Shown piece after piece: positions 23,935-34,932 of a stretch of DNA of 64,000 bases. Under the pieces are notes generated by a model. It was not told the DNA's origin. It did not search any database and worked only from the letters and a program-made list of their open reading frames with translations. The position numbers were made by a program, and so were the translations under genes. The DNA comes from Ophiobolus disseminans (Eukaryota; Ascomycota; Dothideomycetes; Pleosporales; Phaeosphaeriaceae), in contig MU006253.1 of the NCBI GenBank assembly GCA_010093685.1, positions 102,288 through 166,287 of the forward strand. Reading direction: 5' to 3'. How positions within the stretch are numbered: position 1 is the first letter of the stretch; each line of letters starts with the position of its first letter.

Positions 23935-25329
23935 ATGGATCGACCACAAGAAAGCATACCACCAGTCAGTCATCTCACTAAAACTTGTCTCGTTCCTATG
24001 CTGACATGCATCGCTAGGCCGCAACCATTCTGGGTGTAAGTGGCCACTCTCACGGACCTGATGATCATGCTAACATTACTGGAATGATAGACCATCGGAA
24101 CTGGCGAGTCTTTCTGCATGATGAGTGTCCAACCATGCTAACAGCAGCGCAGTGTAAGCCTTTCGTTCGAGCTGCGCCTACTCTCATACTAACATGACCT
24201 TTGTGCAGCTGTTGGTGCGTTCAGGTGAGTGACTCTCAGTTCTTCAGGCGCGAGTTCAAACTAACAGCAAACAGATAATACCACAGTAAGAACCACATAT
24301 TTCTCGCCGAGATAATGGCCTAACCTGCGTAGAATATGGCACAACTGGCGCCGGAAGAACACGGATGGTCTGCCGGGAACTATGCTCATCCTGTGGTCAA
24401 TCTGTATGTAGACTTGGACCCGCCTCGAACCAAACTGATTATAGCAGGCGGTGTGCCGTTCGGTGTATATGCGATAGTTCAGGTGAGAACTCTCCCGCGC
24501 GGAACGAGAATTGTGCTAAATCCAGCCAGAACTTCAACTTCGCGCTCAAATTCCAGCCTCAAGCCTTCGCCGGCCTCACACTCATTGCATGGGGACAAAC
24601 GCTCTACTACCACAAGTCAGTTGCTCAGCGCCAACGATTCAGCATGATGGTACACTAACAACCAGCAGCAAGTGGCGCGCCTGGACCGCCACCATCGCCA
24701 CCATCGCACTCGCAGCCAGCTTCGCACTCATGGAGCTGATCCTGATTCTGACTCTTCGAGGCCCATACAGCAGAGGCGTCCAATGGCCCATGATGCTCAT
24801 GGCCATCTCCGCCTCCGTGATCCAAGTCCTCGGGCTCATCCCCCCGTACTTCGAGCTCGCAAAGCGCAACGGCAGGGTCATCGGCATCGACTTCTGGTTC
24901 CTGACCATCGACTACTCTGGCGCCTTTTTCTCGCTCATGGCCGTCGTGGCGCAGCAGTGGTTCGACGCGCTGGGTGCTAGCTTGTATATTGCTTGCATGG
25001 TGCTTGAGACGGGCATCTTTGTTTCTCAGGTTGTTTGGTTGTATCGCGTTAGGCATGTGAGGCATGAGGCGAAGAAGTTGGGCCTCTCGTATGATGAGTA
25101 TGTTGAGAGGCATCCGAAGAAGAAGATTCCGAGGTCGGAGTCGTCGGAGACGGTGGATGTTGAGGCGTGTCATGATGAGAAGGCCTTGAGTGTGCACGAA
25201 GAGAAGGCCGATAGCAAATTGACGGAGAAGATGGATGGCGCTTCGGCGCTTGCAAGACGATCCAGCGAAGCTATACCCACAGCATCGGAACCACTCCAAC
25301 CACCGCCCAAAGCGACCATCAAATCTTGA
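23935..25329 (+). CDS. PQ-loop repeat membrane protein with very small exons
   Basis: The exons are 23935-23964, 24018-24035, 24091-24103, a single base at 24153, 24209-24224, 24275-24285, 24333-24403, 24445-24482, 24530-24615 and 24666-25329, giving 315 residues. The joined start reads MDRPQESIPP, AATILG, TIGT, VCWCVQ, IIPQIWHNWRRKNTDGLPG: a complete first PQ-loop. SGGVPFGVYAIVQ follows. The second PQ motif is LGLIPPYFELAKRNGRVIG. Seven-helix PQ-loop proteins are mostly lysosomal/vacuolar or other small-solute transporters; the substrate is unknown here. The C-terminal 90 residues are hydrophilic and charged. Nearly every short intron contains CTAAC near its end. The third intron has a GC donor, and the final acceptor is a tandem CAGCAG. 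Exon choice rests on frame and family consensus, not transcript data. Confidence 0.8.
24153..24153 (+). other. candidate one-nucleotide exon of the PQ-loop gene
   Basis: The base T is flanked by agcgcag on the left and gtaagcc on the right, an acceptor and a donor back to back. Including exactly this base turns G|T|C into Val and restores GTVCWCVQIIPQ. Without it the frame is lost. Confidence 0.55.
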
Positions 25330-26195
25330 GTTCCGCACGCTACAACTCTTCGTCTCTCCCATTCCGCGGCTTCGAACCTCTAATACACCACCCGACTCCT
25401 CCAGTTGAACACCACATTTTCTTTTCTTCGATCTGGCAGCAAAAGCAATCAATTTCATTGAAAAACTTAAAAGCAGAGCGCTCTGTTTTTACGGATGTAT
25501 GAGTAGGATATCTTAACTCGGTCCTTTGATACGAAAAGTACTAGGTGGAAGTTTGATGTAAACGTGGGATGGAAAAGTTTGATAGCGGAACAATCTTCAT
25601 GCTACTGCTTGCATTGGGAAAAAGTATTCTTCCAAAAAGTTTATTAAACGTCGATTTATGCAACCCATGATCGTGAGTTTTCGCCACGCGTACATGATGT
25701 CGTACCGGTAGGTCACATGCTACTTTGCGAACGGACTTACACCACCACTGTGTTAACGCTGTGCAACTTAACACCGTTCGCGACTTACGTGGTGCCAAGT
25801 CTTTACCAAACGGCCAAACGTGTGGGTAGCGGACTTACTGTGGTTGCTCTTGCTTTTTCTCTAGTCTGGTACCTCGGCTTCTTGGGTTTCGATTGGTGGG
25901 GCACCAAATTGATGACCCGACCTCGAGCTACTTACCTTTACTTATAACATTATATGGACTCACTTACTTGCAGTACAAACAAAAAGTGTTGAACCTCAGA
26001 TCGTTGAGGATTGTTAGCCCCACTTACCGCTACCTTGACTTATCTCTCGCGGCTGACAAAGTCTTCATATACCTTCTACACTTACAGTTCAACTTCAAAT
26101 ATCGAGTCGAACACCAAGACCTTTACAAGACTCCAATTCAACCACACCAGGTTGCACAAACCCAAATAAGGAAGGAACCCACACGCAATCCCACC

Positions 26196-27191
26196 ATGAC
26201 ATCCACATCCAACCCACCTCTCCCGTCTCCCCCCTTCTACCCCATCCCCAACATCAACAACCTCCGCGACGCCGCCCTCTTCCCTCTCACCATCCCAGCC
26301 GGTCCAATCCGCCCCAACATCCTCTTCCGCAGCGCCGATGTCTCCAAACTAGACCGCGCAGGCTGGGACGCCTTGCACTCCATCGGCGTTGCCCACGTCT
26401 TCGACCTGCGCTCCGCACCCGAAGTCGAGCGCGGCTGGGCCAGTACCAACGGCGAAGCGAAAGACGTCAAGCCTGAATGGTTCACCGCCATGGAGTCCGC
26501 CGGCGTAGCGCGTTCCTGGGCGCCTGTATTCGGCGAATCAGACTATTCACCCGAAGGCCTGGCGAAGCGGTATGTCAAGTACATGGACGAAGACGTCAAG
26601 GGGTTTGTCGCCGCGTATGAAGACATCCTGCGCAGCGGCGGTCCCGCGTTCGCGACGATATTCCGGTACCTTGTGAACCTAGACGTCACCCAAGAGAAGA
26701 AGCAGGGCGCACTAGTCCATTGCTCAGCGGGCAAAGATCGAACGGGAATGTTCTTCGCCATCCTATTCGACTACCTAGGCGTTCCGCGCCAGACCATCGC
26801 AGAAGAATATCACCTCACTGAACTCGGGCTCCGATGTATCCGCGACGAAGTCGTTACACGGTTGATGCAGTCCCCGGCTTTCAAGAACTACGTCGCTAGC
26901 CAGGTCTCTGGCCGTCCGCTGTCCAACGACGAAATCGCAAAGTTGATTGCCGACGAGAAGACGGGCGATGTTGGTGAGGAGATTGCTTTCCCACCCGAGG
27001 CGCTGGAGAAGGGGCGAAATGCTGCGATCCGCATGGTGGGCGCCAAGAAGGCGAGTATGCTCGGGGCGCTGGAGATGCTGGATCGGGTGTTTGGCGGCGC
27101 GGAGAAGTATTTGCGAGAGTACTGTGGGCTGAGTGATGAGGAGCTGGCGAAGCTGAGGCGGAACTTGGTGGTTGGGGATGAGGAAGCGTGA
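26196..27191 (+). CDS. Tyrosine-specific protein phosphatase, Y_phosphatase3 family
   Basis: This is a single-exon 331-residue protein. The open frame extends upstream to 25893, but the ATG at 26196 in the context CCACCATGAC begins just before the domain and is the likely start. The N-terminal block INNLRDAALFPL is followed by RPNILFRSADVSKLD, typical of this family. The catalytic P-loop is VHCSAGKDRTG (about residues 180-190) with nucleophile Cys and Arg. AHVFDLRSAPEVERGW supplies the general-acid region. It probably dephosphorylates proteins or phosphoinositides in the cytosol. The C-terminal helical part with KKASMLGALEMLDRVFGGA and YLREYCGLSDEEL matches the family end. The gene appears normal. 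Confidence 0.88.
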   Translation: MTSTSNPPLPSPPFYPIPNINNLRDAALFPLTIPAGPIRPNILFRSADVSKLDRAGWDALHSIGVAHVFDLRSAPEVERGWASTNGEAKDVKPEWFTAMESAGVARSWAPVFGESDYSPEGLAKRYVKYMDEDVKGFVAAYEDILRSGGPAFATIFRYLVNLDVTQEKKQGALVHCSAGKDRTGMFFAILFDYLGVPRQTIAEEYHLTELGLRCIRDEVVTRLMQSPAFKNYVASQVSGRPLSNDEIAKLIADEKTGDVGEEIAFPPEALEKGRNAAIRMVGAKKASMLGALEMLDRVFGGAEKYLREYCGLSDEELAKLRRNLVVGDEEA

Positions 27192-28621
27192 CTACAAGGA
27201 CGGCAGAAGGGGAGGCTGGAAGCTGGCGGAGCAAAAGTACTAGTGGAGCATGGACAAGCTCGAGGACGAGGATGGATGCTTTGATTTCGTGTGGATCGTC
27301 GAAGGCTTCCTCAGGGATGGAAGATTTATGTGCAACGAGACTTTGGACGGCAGCAGACACAAATCAAAGTGGATCAATGACAAATGGTCCATGTGGGTTT
27401 CTCCCCGTTTCATAACAACGATATACACATCCTGCTATGACAACAACTAATAACACCTTTCATCCCAGCCAACAGCTCTCTACTATCTATACGTATATTT
27501 ATTTCCCAAATCTCCAATTCTTCATATCGGTTCGTTTGACCTGGAGACTCACTTGGGATGGGTCACCTACCCGCGAACTGGTATATTTTTGCACTTCTAA
27601 TCGTTTGTGCGGGGCTGTGAGTTCGAGACGTCCCAGTAGACGAAGTGCAGGTGAGATTAAATTTCGTTTTGCAAGCAATTTTGTGAGTGAGTCACGGGTG
27701 TTGCACAGTAGATCTGTGCGGAGGGGGAGAGCACGGAGTGGTATCTACGTTCGATATGAAACCGTCGCAAAAAGGTCTGCGTGGTGTTGGAGAGCACAGG
27801 GTGGTATCTGCTCTTGTGGAACCGTGTTGAAGTCGTTGTACGAAGAGTCATAGAGGTTGGTATTTGCGCAGCGTGTTCAAATACAAAAGATTTGAACAGC
27901 CTTATCGTTATTCTCTTTCTGCCTGCACTCAACTGCTAAGGTACCTGCGCAGGATGCATGTTTTTCACCACTTCCCGCAGTCTACTTTTCCAGCTCCTCC
28001 CTGTGTTCGGAGCCACTCAAGGAGCGCTTCCACATGAACCAGAAACGGATATCAGGATGATTCGAATAAGGCCTTCACTTGCCGTGCCGTTACGATCCCA
28101 CGCTAATGACTCCTTACTCGCCCGTAGATTAATGTCTGCGCCGGACAAAATTAACAGGGGCCCTGTGTGTCTAGGAACCACTGGAGAGACTCCTGCGTAG
28201 TCCACTCAAGACCAGCGTAGGACTTTGCACTACACTTCTGAGTTCGGCTAAACCCCAGCAGAGATCTCGGCACGATCGTACGGTCGATACAGACGCTGGG
28301 TGCTTTTGACTTTGGCATACCGTTCTAGTAAGTACTTCTGATTCTACAAGGAGAGTAGTGGCGACTCGTCATCGCAGTGATGAAAGATGTGTCAATCTCT
28401 CCGAAGATGCGCAATGGACGTGGGCGAAGCCCGGTGGCATGGCGAACTACAATGGCACTGTCAAGGCCATAAAGTGTTATGATCGTAGTGAGGGCAGGCA
28501 GGGTCCGCCGTGAAAATTCATCTTGCACTTTGAATGAGGAAGCTGTACTTACGTAGATAGATAGGTGCAACGACTGACCTTGGGCAAATCTATATAATCG
28601 ACTACAGGTTATCTGAGCGCT
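27192..28621. other. intergenic, with a small tandem duplication and a hairpin
   Basis: No gene is recognisable. TGCACTTC at 27590-27597 and GAAGTGCA at 27642-27649 form an inverted repeat. An imperfect direct duplication occurs at about 27727-27830, where GAGAGCAC..GGTGGTATCT recurs within roughly 65 bp. Confidence 0.35.
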
Positions 28622-29293
28622 GTGTCATATAATGACACACGCATTCTTCAAAGAAATATAGATCCCCGCCAAACCTTCTTCCTATACATTCGACACCTCC
28701 TGCTCCACCTCCACCTCCTCCTCCTCCTCCCCACCACCCTCGCAACCCCCCTATACCTCCCCACCACCGCAGACGGCCTACACTACAAGCCCCCCAAAGA
28801 CGGCCACCTCTACGTACCCAAGCATTCCCACCCCCGTACCAACACTCCATCCTAACACCATCCCAGACAATGACCTTCCCGCACCCAAAGTTCAAATCCA
28901 CAGACCAACAGCCCTGTCAGGGCGACGTAACAAAATCCAACACACCCACCGACCTAATGCGCTGACACGACGCCAAGTTCTGTCTAGATCCTCCGCTGAC
29001 ACGCATGGCGTGCAGTGCGCTGGAGCAGATTAAGTCGATGCAGGTATTCTCGAGGGGGAGGGAGGATTATTGCGATTTGTATTCGGAAGTGAAACGTGCT
29101 GCATAGGTATGGAAGGAAGGAGTGTGTGCTGACTTGAAGTGATGCTAGGGATGCGGAGTGCAAGAAGCAAGTCGACAAGGCAGTTAGGAAGCCGGTGAGC
29201 GCGACAGGGAATTGGCTCCCAGAGGGTCCTGGCTCGAATTTCAAGGAAGATGTCAAGTGCATGGTGTGTCATGTGAATGGGACGTGGGCGGGT
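28622..29293 (+). pseudogene. degenerate small secreted-protein-like locus
   Basis: A plus-strand frame begins with a hydrophobic Leu-rich run (FLYIRHLLLHLHLLLLLP then TTLATPLYLP), like a signal peptide and cleavage region, but has no in-frame ATG. A possible intron starting GTACCC at about 28812 and ending CATCCCAG at about 28868 leads to CQGDVTKSNTPTDLMR, then a TGA. The frame continues after it with HDAKFCLDPPLTRMACSALEQ. A second possible intron joins DYCDL to DAECKKQVDKAVRKP, ending CMVCHVNGTWAG. Several cysteines are spread along it. I see a broken small secreted-type protein but no family. The Leu-rich run could also be chance from the CTC/CAC-rich DNA. Confidence 0.25.
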
Positions 29294-29485
29294 TAGTGCC
29301 CAAGGACAGACGAGATCATGCAAGCAATGATGCGGAGAGACAGGCTGAGAACAATTTCGTTGGCAAAAAGACCGGGAAGCTTACTCCACCGCTCTGCACG
29401 TCAATGCACCTCAACGCCATCCCATGCAACTCATCTACCCAAACGCTAGTATCCAAACGTTCTCTTGTATATACCTCCAGGTTCT

Positions 29486-31181
29486 TCAATGTGCCGCAGC
29501 GACCAGAAATGTGTTTGTAACCAAACACACTACCATGACAATGCCGCCGTATATACTCAAAGCAAGCGCGCCGTTCCTGAGCAACGCTCGTCTCCAGTCG
29601 CGGTTATCGTATCCTTCTCTTGTAACGCTACCCTCGACCTGTCCGTTGGCAAACTCGTCCTCGTCATCTTCGTCCTTGACCAGGCGTTGGTGTATGGGAG
29701 ATTCCGGGTCTGAAATTTTGTAGTAGAAGAGACCGGGCAGGATGAATGAGATCGTGGTGGAGCCAGTGGAACCGACGTATGCGAGGACCTTTTCGAGAGA
29801 TGAGACCATCATAGCGGTGATGAAGGTGAGGATGATGAGAACGGTGGTGACGATTGCAAATCTGTAGTCGGACATCTCGCGATTCTGGGGTATATGCGGC
29901 TTCTGCGTGTTGTTCATGAGGCTGTTTCTCGATGGACTACCCTCCGATTGGTTTCGACGGCGAGGCCTCCATTTCATGCAGGCATCGATGCTGGCACGGC
30001 AGGGGTGAATTTGGAGTGGGTACGAAAACATGACTAAGATCACAATGGCCAGACGACCGATTGTGCTCGCAACGGCGGTGGGATACATGGAGACGATGTT
30101 TCCTTGGATGTTGTCGCCATAGGAGAGGTAGCCAGTGATGCCGGTGAGGATGTACAAGCTGCATGCGCCACCGATTGCGGCGAAGATGACGGTAGTCGTA
30201 CGGAAATGCGAGTTGTCCGCGATTTCGTTGAGAATGGAAAACATCTACGATGCATTAGCAAATTCTCGATTGTAGCGCGATATCGAATTCTTACGTTCTG
30301 ATGACATGTATATGCGAAGACAATGACGGGGAATGCTGCAAGTGCAGAGATCGGACCAGACCAGTGGAAGACTCGAACCGTTCCCCGATCGGCTATCGTG
30401 TCTCCTTTGATATAATGCGCCACGACGAGAATGACAAGATATGCAATCGAAAAAAGCGCAATAATGCTGGTATACTTCAAAGAGTCAAGACGACGCAGAA
30501 ATGAAAGGGGTATAACGATAAGCCTGCGCATGTTAGCTTTGGCTTTTCCTGCACTTTAACATGGCACTAACATGAAAGCAGTAATCCAGAACTGTCGATC
30601 TACTAAGAAGTTGACGTCTTCAGCACCTGGCGCAAAGCCACGCACGACTCCAGGCATCAAATCGCCAATGATGATAAGGTAGCTGACGGCCACCCCGAAG
30701 CACTTGATAGCAATGGCTGCATCAAATATGATAGATAGATTGGGGTAGGTCAGCTGCGAGAGCGTCGCAAACGATACGTGGCCGCGATCGAGGTATCGCG
30801 CACAACGAGTCTGGAGGTATAGCCCAAAGCCTGCGGTCATGCCGGCCCATATGATAACGAAGATGCCGAGGAAGATGCCCATTTTCGAGAGGGCGGAAGG
30901 CATAGCGAGGAGCCCAGCACCGAGAACTACAATGTGTCAGTCTGGCTCCTGTGGCAGTGGGGGATGTCATACTGGTGTTGGCTAGGTTGATTACACTCGA
31001 TATCCATGTTGCCTGGCCTGGATACCCGGTATCTTTCTTGCCTCGGCCGCGCCTATGCCTGTCAGCCATGACCTCCATTTGACAGTTCCTAGTCATACCG
31101 TCTCCCTCGCAGCGAACCGGTACTCGAAGCCATGGGATCGGCCTCTGTTGGCTCTTGATTGATAGCGGAGTACGTGGCCAT
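29486..31181 (-). CDS. vacuolar-type amino-acid transporter (AAAP family, Avt5/6/7-like)
   Basis: Five exons read as complement(29486-30244, 30295-30523, 30572-30926, 30973-31058, 31099-31181), with introns of 40 to 50 bp, giving 503 residues. It begins MATYSAINQEPTEADP, and the joined second exon gives the family hallmark NLANTILGAGLLAMPSAL in helix 1. Eleven or so membrane helices follow, including FGVAVSYLIIIGDLMPGVV, YTSIIALFSIAYLVI, GPISALAAFPVIVFAYTCHQN and ILTGITGYLSYGDNIQGNI. Family members are H+-coupled neutral or acidic amino-acid exporters/importers of the vacuole. Homology does not fix direction or substrate. The gene shares a short divergent promoter with the dynactin-like gene at 31463. 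Confidence 0.88.
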
Positions 31182-31462
31182 CTCGCCCCGTGGTGGAATA
31201 AGTTCGTGTTATTGCGCGATCATCCGGAGTGGGGTCGAATGGCTTCAGCTGCTTGTTGCAATCGATTAGGCGACCGGCAAAGTGGCTAGCGAGGGGAGGG
31301 CGAGTGCTGATGGTGAGAGTGAAGATGCGTCGGCCTCGAGTGCCGCTGACGTCCGCTGATCAGTGGTCTGGGCGCGGCAAGGTTCCGCGACGCTAAAGAT
31401 ATCTCCGCCGCCAGGAACGCGATCGCGTCGACATTCCACAAACACACATTTCACCCTGCGAC

Positions 31463-32200
31463 ATGGACGACTACGAGGAGGCTGTTCTCTTCACCTTTGG
31501 GGAGCTGGAATCGCGCATCGACCGCCTCGAGTATCTCTTGAGTGGACCCAAGGAGAAGACGGAGGAGAGGCCTAAGACCATTCCCGACCGCATACACAAG
31601 ATCGAACGGTCGCTACAGGCGCTCAATGGGAAGACATCACTGCTTGCAGACGCACAAGAACTGTGTATGCCATAGTTATTTCTAGTGTATAGCTAGAGCT
31701 TACAATTAGTAGTGAGCAAACACAAAGATGTCCTCAGACGCCAACACGACGAGCACAGTGAGGTTCCTCTCGACACTCCCCAAAAGACGGCCCTAGTGGT
31801 CGAGCGCGCAACCGGCTTTGCGACCACTGCATCACAACTCAAGGCGCTTGCCGACCAGCAATTGCCCACTACCGATGGCTTCGCCAAGCTCGCCATGCTC
31901 CGACCAAAGATCGCCGAGGCAGAGGAGCGACACCTGCAGCAAGCGCTGAAGATATCTGAGCTTAGGAGAAGGAACATGCTGGTCAATTCATGCTATAAGC
32001 AGGTCCATTTCTTGGGCGCGGGCAGAGTCTGGTTGGACTACCACTCGAGGCTCGTCAAGGCGCTCAAGGTGGTGGAGAGGCAGGAGTTCAGGCGGAAGCC
32101 TGAGGAGCCGGAGCACGAGGAGGCCGAGAAGACCGAGGAACACGAGGAGTCCGAGGAAGAAGAAGAAGACGAGGAGGAGGAGGAGGACGATGAGCTCTGA
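31463..32200 (+). CDS. ro-10: dynactin p24 / RO10-like coiled-coil protein
   Basis: Exons 31463-31664 and 31713-32200 (or 31710-32200, because the acceptor is the tandem TAGTAG) give 229 or 230 residues. The N-terminus ELESRIDRLEYLLSG with IPDRIHKIERSLQAL and LADAQELLSKHKDVL matches dynactin p24/RO10 architecture: short helices and predicted coiled coils. LPTTDGFAKLAMLRPKIAEAE and WLDYHSRLVKALKVVERQE continue the fold. The protein would sit in the shoulder of dynactin and support dynein-driven nuclear distribution. The last 35 residues are an acidic Glu/Asp run. I recognise the family by pattern only, so the name is probable, not certain. Confidence 0.65.
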
Positions 32201-33852
32201 GTCGGTCAGAAGCGAAACTCTGAAAATCATATTCCAAAGCATAGGCATGCCCTGTCGCTGCATCGCATGATTGGTATGAAGAACGTCCAAAAAGAGGTAT
32301 GTGATGGCACGCATGAAGTGCAAAACGTCACTTCTTTTAACACGCCTGACAGCTGCAGTCAACCCTGGAAGCGTGACAAGGTCGAGCTAGATCACATCTC
32401 GAGGTGCAGTGTGCAAAATTCTGGACAAGCGATGGAACAGGCTGTTGTTAGTCGACCAATGGCTAGAGCCAGAAACATCAATGTAGGTGATGTTCGTGTA
32501 GCGTGACGCCAGCGCGTCGGACTCCGGGTATAGGCTGCCCCTGCTTCCCAGTGCCAGCATGCGACCGGCACAACACCAACTGTGCATCCGAAGCAGGAAA
32601 ATAGCTACAATGACACATTTAGTCAGGCGCCCTGGAGATGGTCTCGGGCATGGCGCGCGATTGGCGTTCACGGGTAGGGCGGAAACAGTTCGCTCCCAGA
32701 AGTCACATGGCAAGTGTCAGGACAGCTCCATCACATAGCATCCCAGACAAGAATTGAAGATATGATTCGCGTAGAATGTTTCAAGGCCCACAATGATGTC
32801 GATGTGCTGTGGTGAGAGGTGCGGAGTCGGGGATGCCGTTGCACGCTGGGCGAGGCATGTTTCAGGGCCGTCTCAGAGTCTTTGCAGGACTCCAGACGCG
32901 CTGGTGTGGAACTATTAATCGCGACCATGTGGTGCGGGAGCACTGCAGATCAGTCAGGTACCAGATGGGTAGTGGGTGGCACACGTGCAGCGCTGTCGTG
33001 CTGGCTTCAAGCTGCACCGTGGATGCATGCCGGATTGGCGTGTGGCATTTACATTATCTGTGGACTGGCAGGTGGGCGGACCACTCACGGCAGACCAGCA
33101 ATCAAGAACAATCAAAGTGGGACCGAAGTGAGAGGGGAAGTCATGGTTCGCAGCATGGTGGTGATGTTCTGGGGGAAGGCAAATTAGCCAAAAGGCGCCA
33201 CGCCGATGGCTCTCTTCACAGGGCGCAAATCACAGACGGGTGCCAATGCGGTTGATTGTCCTCGCAGAGTGGTTGAATGCGCCAAAGACATGCCCACAAG
33301 CCAAAGAAAGGAGTCAAAGAAGCGTTCTTTGTGCTAGACGCGCGTGTTGTCCAGACTGCGGGCCTGGAGGCACAGGCTGACGGTTGTTAATCTTGATGCG
33401 GGCCTGTTCTCGCTGCAGCCAATCGAGAGCGCCCCCCTGTGCCGTGCTGAAACCGTCGCAACGCGGGCCAAATCTCGCTCCCAAAAGGCCCTCGACACCC
33501 AAACCACCCGCTGCCTCGACCCTCTCGCAGCCGCCGCCGTCGCACCCCAAGCACCGTTGCAAGAACCGCTGGCTGCTGCCGTCCGAACTGCCCGAGTCTC
33601 TTCCGCCGCCCTAACCCTCGACTTCGACGCCGACTTGGACTTGAAGATAGAGCCGTCGCTGCGCCCGTCATCTCGCTGGTCCAGACACTGACAGCGCGCA
33701 TTCACGCTCCTTCTTCCACGCCGACGCCAACCCGCACCCAACATTCGTACCGCCCCATCACAACACACCACCGCACCGGCGCCCACGCTCTTTATCTGCC
33801 CGCCGCGCCTCCAGCCTCCAGCAACCACCACCCCTTTGTTCCCACTCAACAT
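32201..33852. other. intergenic and long C-rich leader of sho1
   Basis: The 450 bases before 33853 are strongly pyrimidine-rich on the plus strand and probably contain the sho1 promoter and leader. Open frames on the opposite strand in this part (such as 33334-34296) are composition artefacts of that bias. Nothing recognisable lies between 32201 and 33300. Confidence 0.4.
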
Positions 33853-34932
33853 ATGCCCTCTTACGGCTCGCTGAGCTCTCCGTCGCTGCGCAAAATGGAA
33901 AACGGACACGGCTACGGCCAGAGATCGACCTTCAGCGTCGGCCGTATCATTGGAGACCCGTTCGCGCTGGCCACCATCTCCATCGGCATCGTGAGTGCTG
34001 CGCCGCTGAGGGGCTGCGAGGCTGAGTGCTAATCCCGTGTAGCTCGCCTGGATCATCGCCTTTGTCAGCTCCATAATATCCGCCATCCGGGGCGGATTCC
34101 CCAACTTCGCCTGGTGGACGCTTGTGTTCATGTTCTTCTGCATCGTCGGCGTCACCGTGACGGTTGCATCGGATGCCGAGCGGACGTACCATGTCGCGGT
34201 AGGTGAAGGCTGCACCACAATAGGATGCACCTGCTGACTCGGCCAGATTGTCGGCTTCCTCGCTGCGGGACTCGTCTTCACCACTTCCTCCGTCAACTCG
34301 CTTGTCTACTCGCCAGTCGCGCCCTTCGAGGCTGCCGCTGCCGGCTACATTTTGCTGTCCATGATTGCCGTAAGTCATAGGCACTCCTTCCTCCGCACAG
34401 AGTACTGACAGCCCAGATTGTATGGATCTTCTACTACGGCTCGCAGCCCCAGGCCAGCCACCGCGCATTCGTTGACTCGTACGCCCTGCACAAGGAGCAC
34501 CCGGGCTCGCGCTCGTCGCGCCCCATCTCCAATGGCTACACCAACCGCCCAGAGACGCAGGTCAACAACCAGGCGCCGCAGATGTACACCTCGGCCCAGC
34601 TCAACGGCTTCGAGACATCTTCCCCCGTCTCCGGCTACCCAGGAGGCCCAGCCGGCGCCCAGGCACGCAACTCGTCTGCCCCGCAATTCGGCGGCATGAA
34701 CAACGCTGCGACGCCCACAAACGACGAGCCGCAACAGGACGCCTCGATCGAGTACCCCTACCGCGCGAAGGCCATCTACAGCTACGAGGCCAACCCCGAC
34801 GACGCCAACGAGATCAGCTTCCAGAAGCACGACATCCTCGAGGTCTCAGACGTCAGCGGTCGATGGTGGCAGGCGAAGAAGCCAAACGGCGAGACGGGCA
34901 TCGCGCCGAGCAACTACCTCATCCTGCTGTAG
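33853..34932 (+). CDS. sho1: High-osmolarity sensor Sho1 (4 TM plus SH3)
   Basis: Four exons, 33853-33990, 34043-34198, 34247-34369 and 34417-34932, all in phase 0, give 310 residues. The protein feeds the SHO1 branch of the HOG MAP-kinase pathway at the plasma membrane. Four membrane helices lie in residues about 40-150: DPFALATISIGI with LAWIIAFVSSIIS, FAWWTLVFMFFCIVGVTVTV, IVGFLAAGLVFTTSSVN and AAAAGYILLSMIAIVWIFYYG. After a Ser/Pro/Gln-rich linker the C-terminal SH3 domain has YRAKAIYSYEANPDDANEIS, HDILEVSDVSGRWWQAKK and GETGIAPSNYLILL. The SH3 would bind the proline motif of Pbs2. The start MPSYGSLSSP fits; a later Met at KMENGHGYG is an alternative. Confidence 0.95.

Noticed and set aside
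28205..28325. 5S-like words (CACTTCTGAGTTCGG, GAGATCTCGG) after 28200
   Set aside because: The order and pairing of 5S helices are absent; the clear 5S gene is at 36529-36647.
33334..34296. 320-codon minus-strand frame over the sho1 5' region
   Set aside because: Low-complexity Arg/Ala/Gly-rich product of the C-rich leader, antisense to confirmed sho1 exons.
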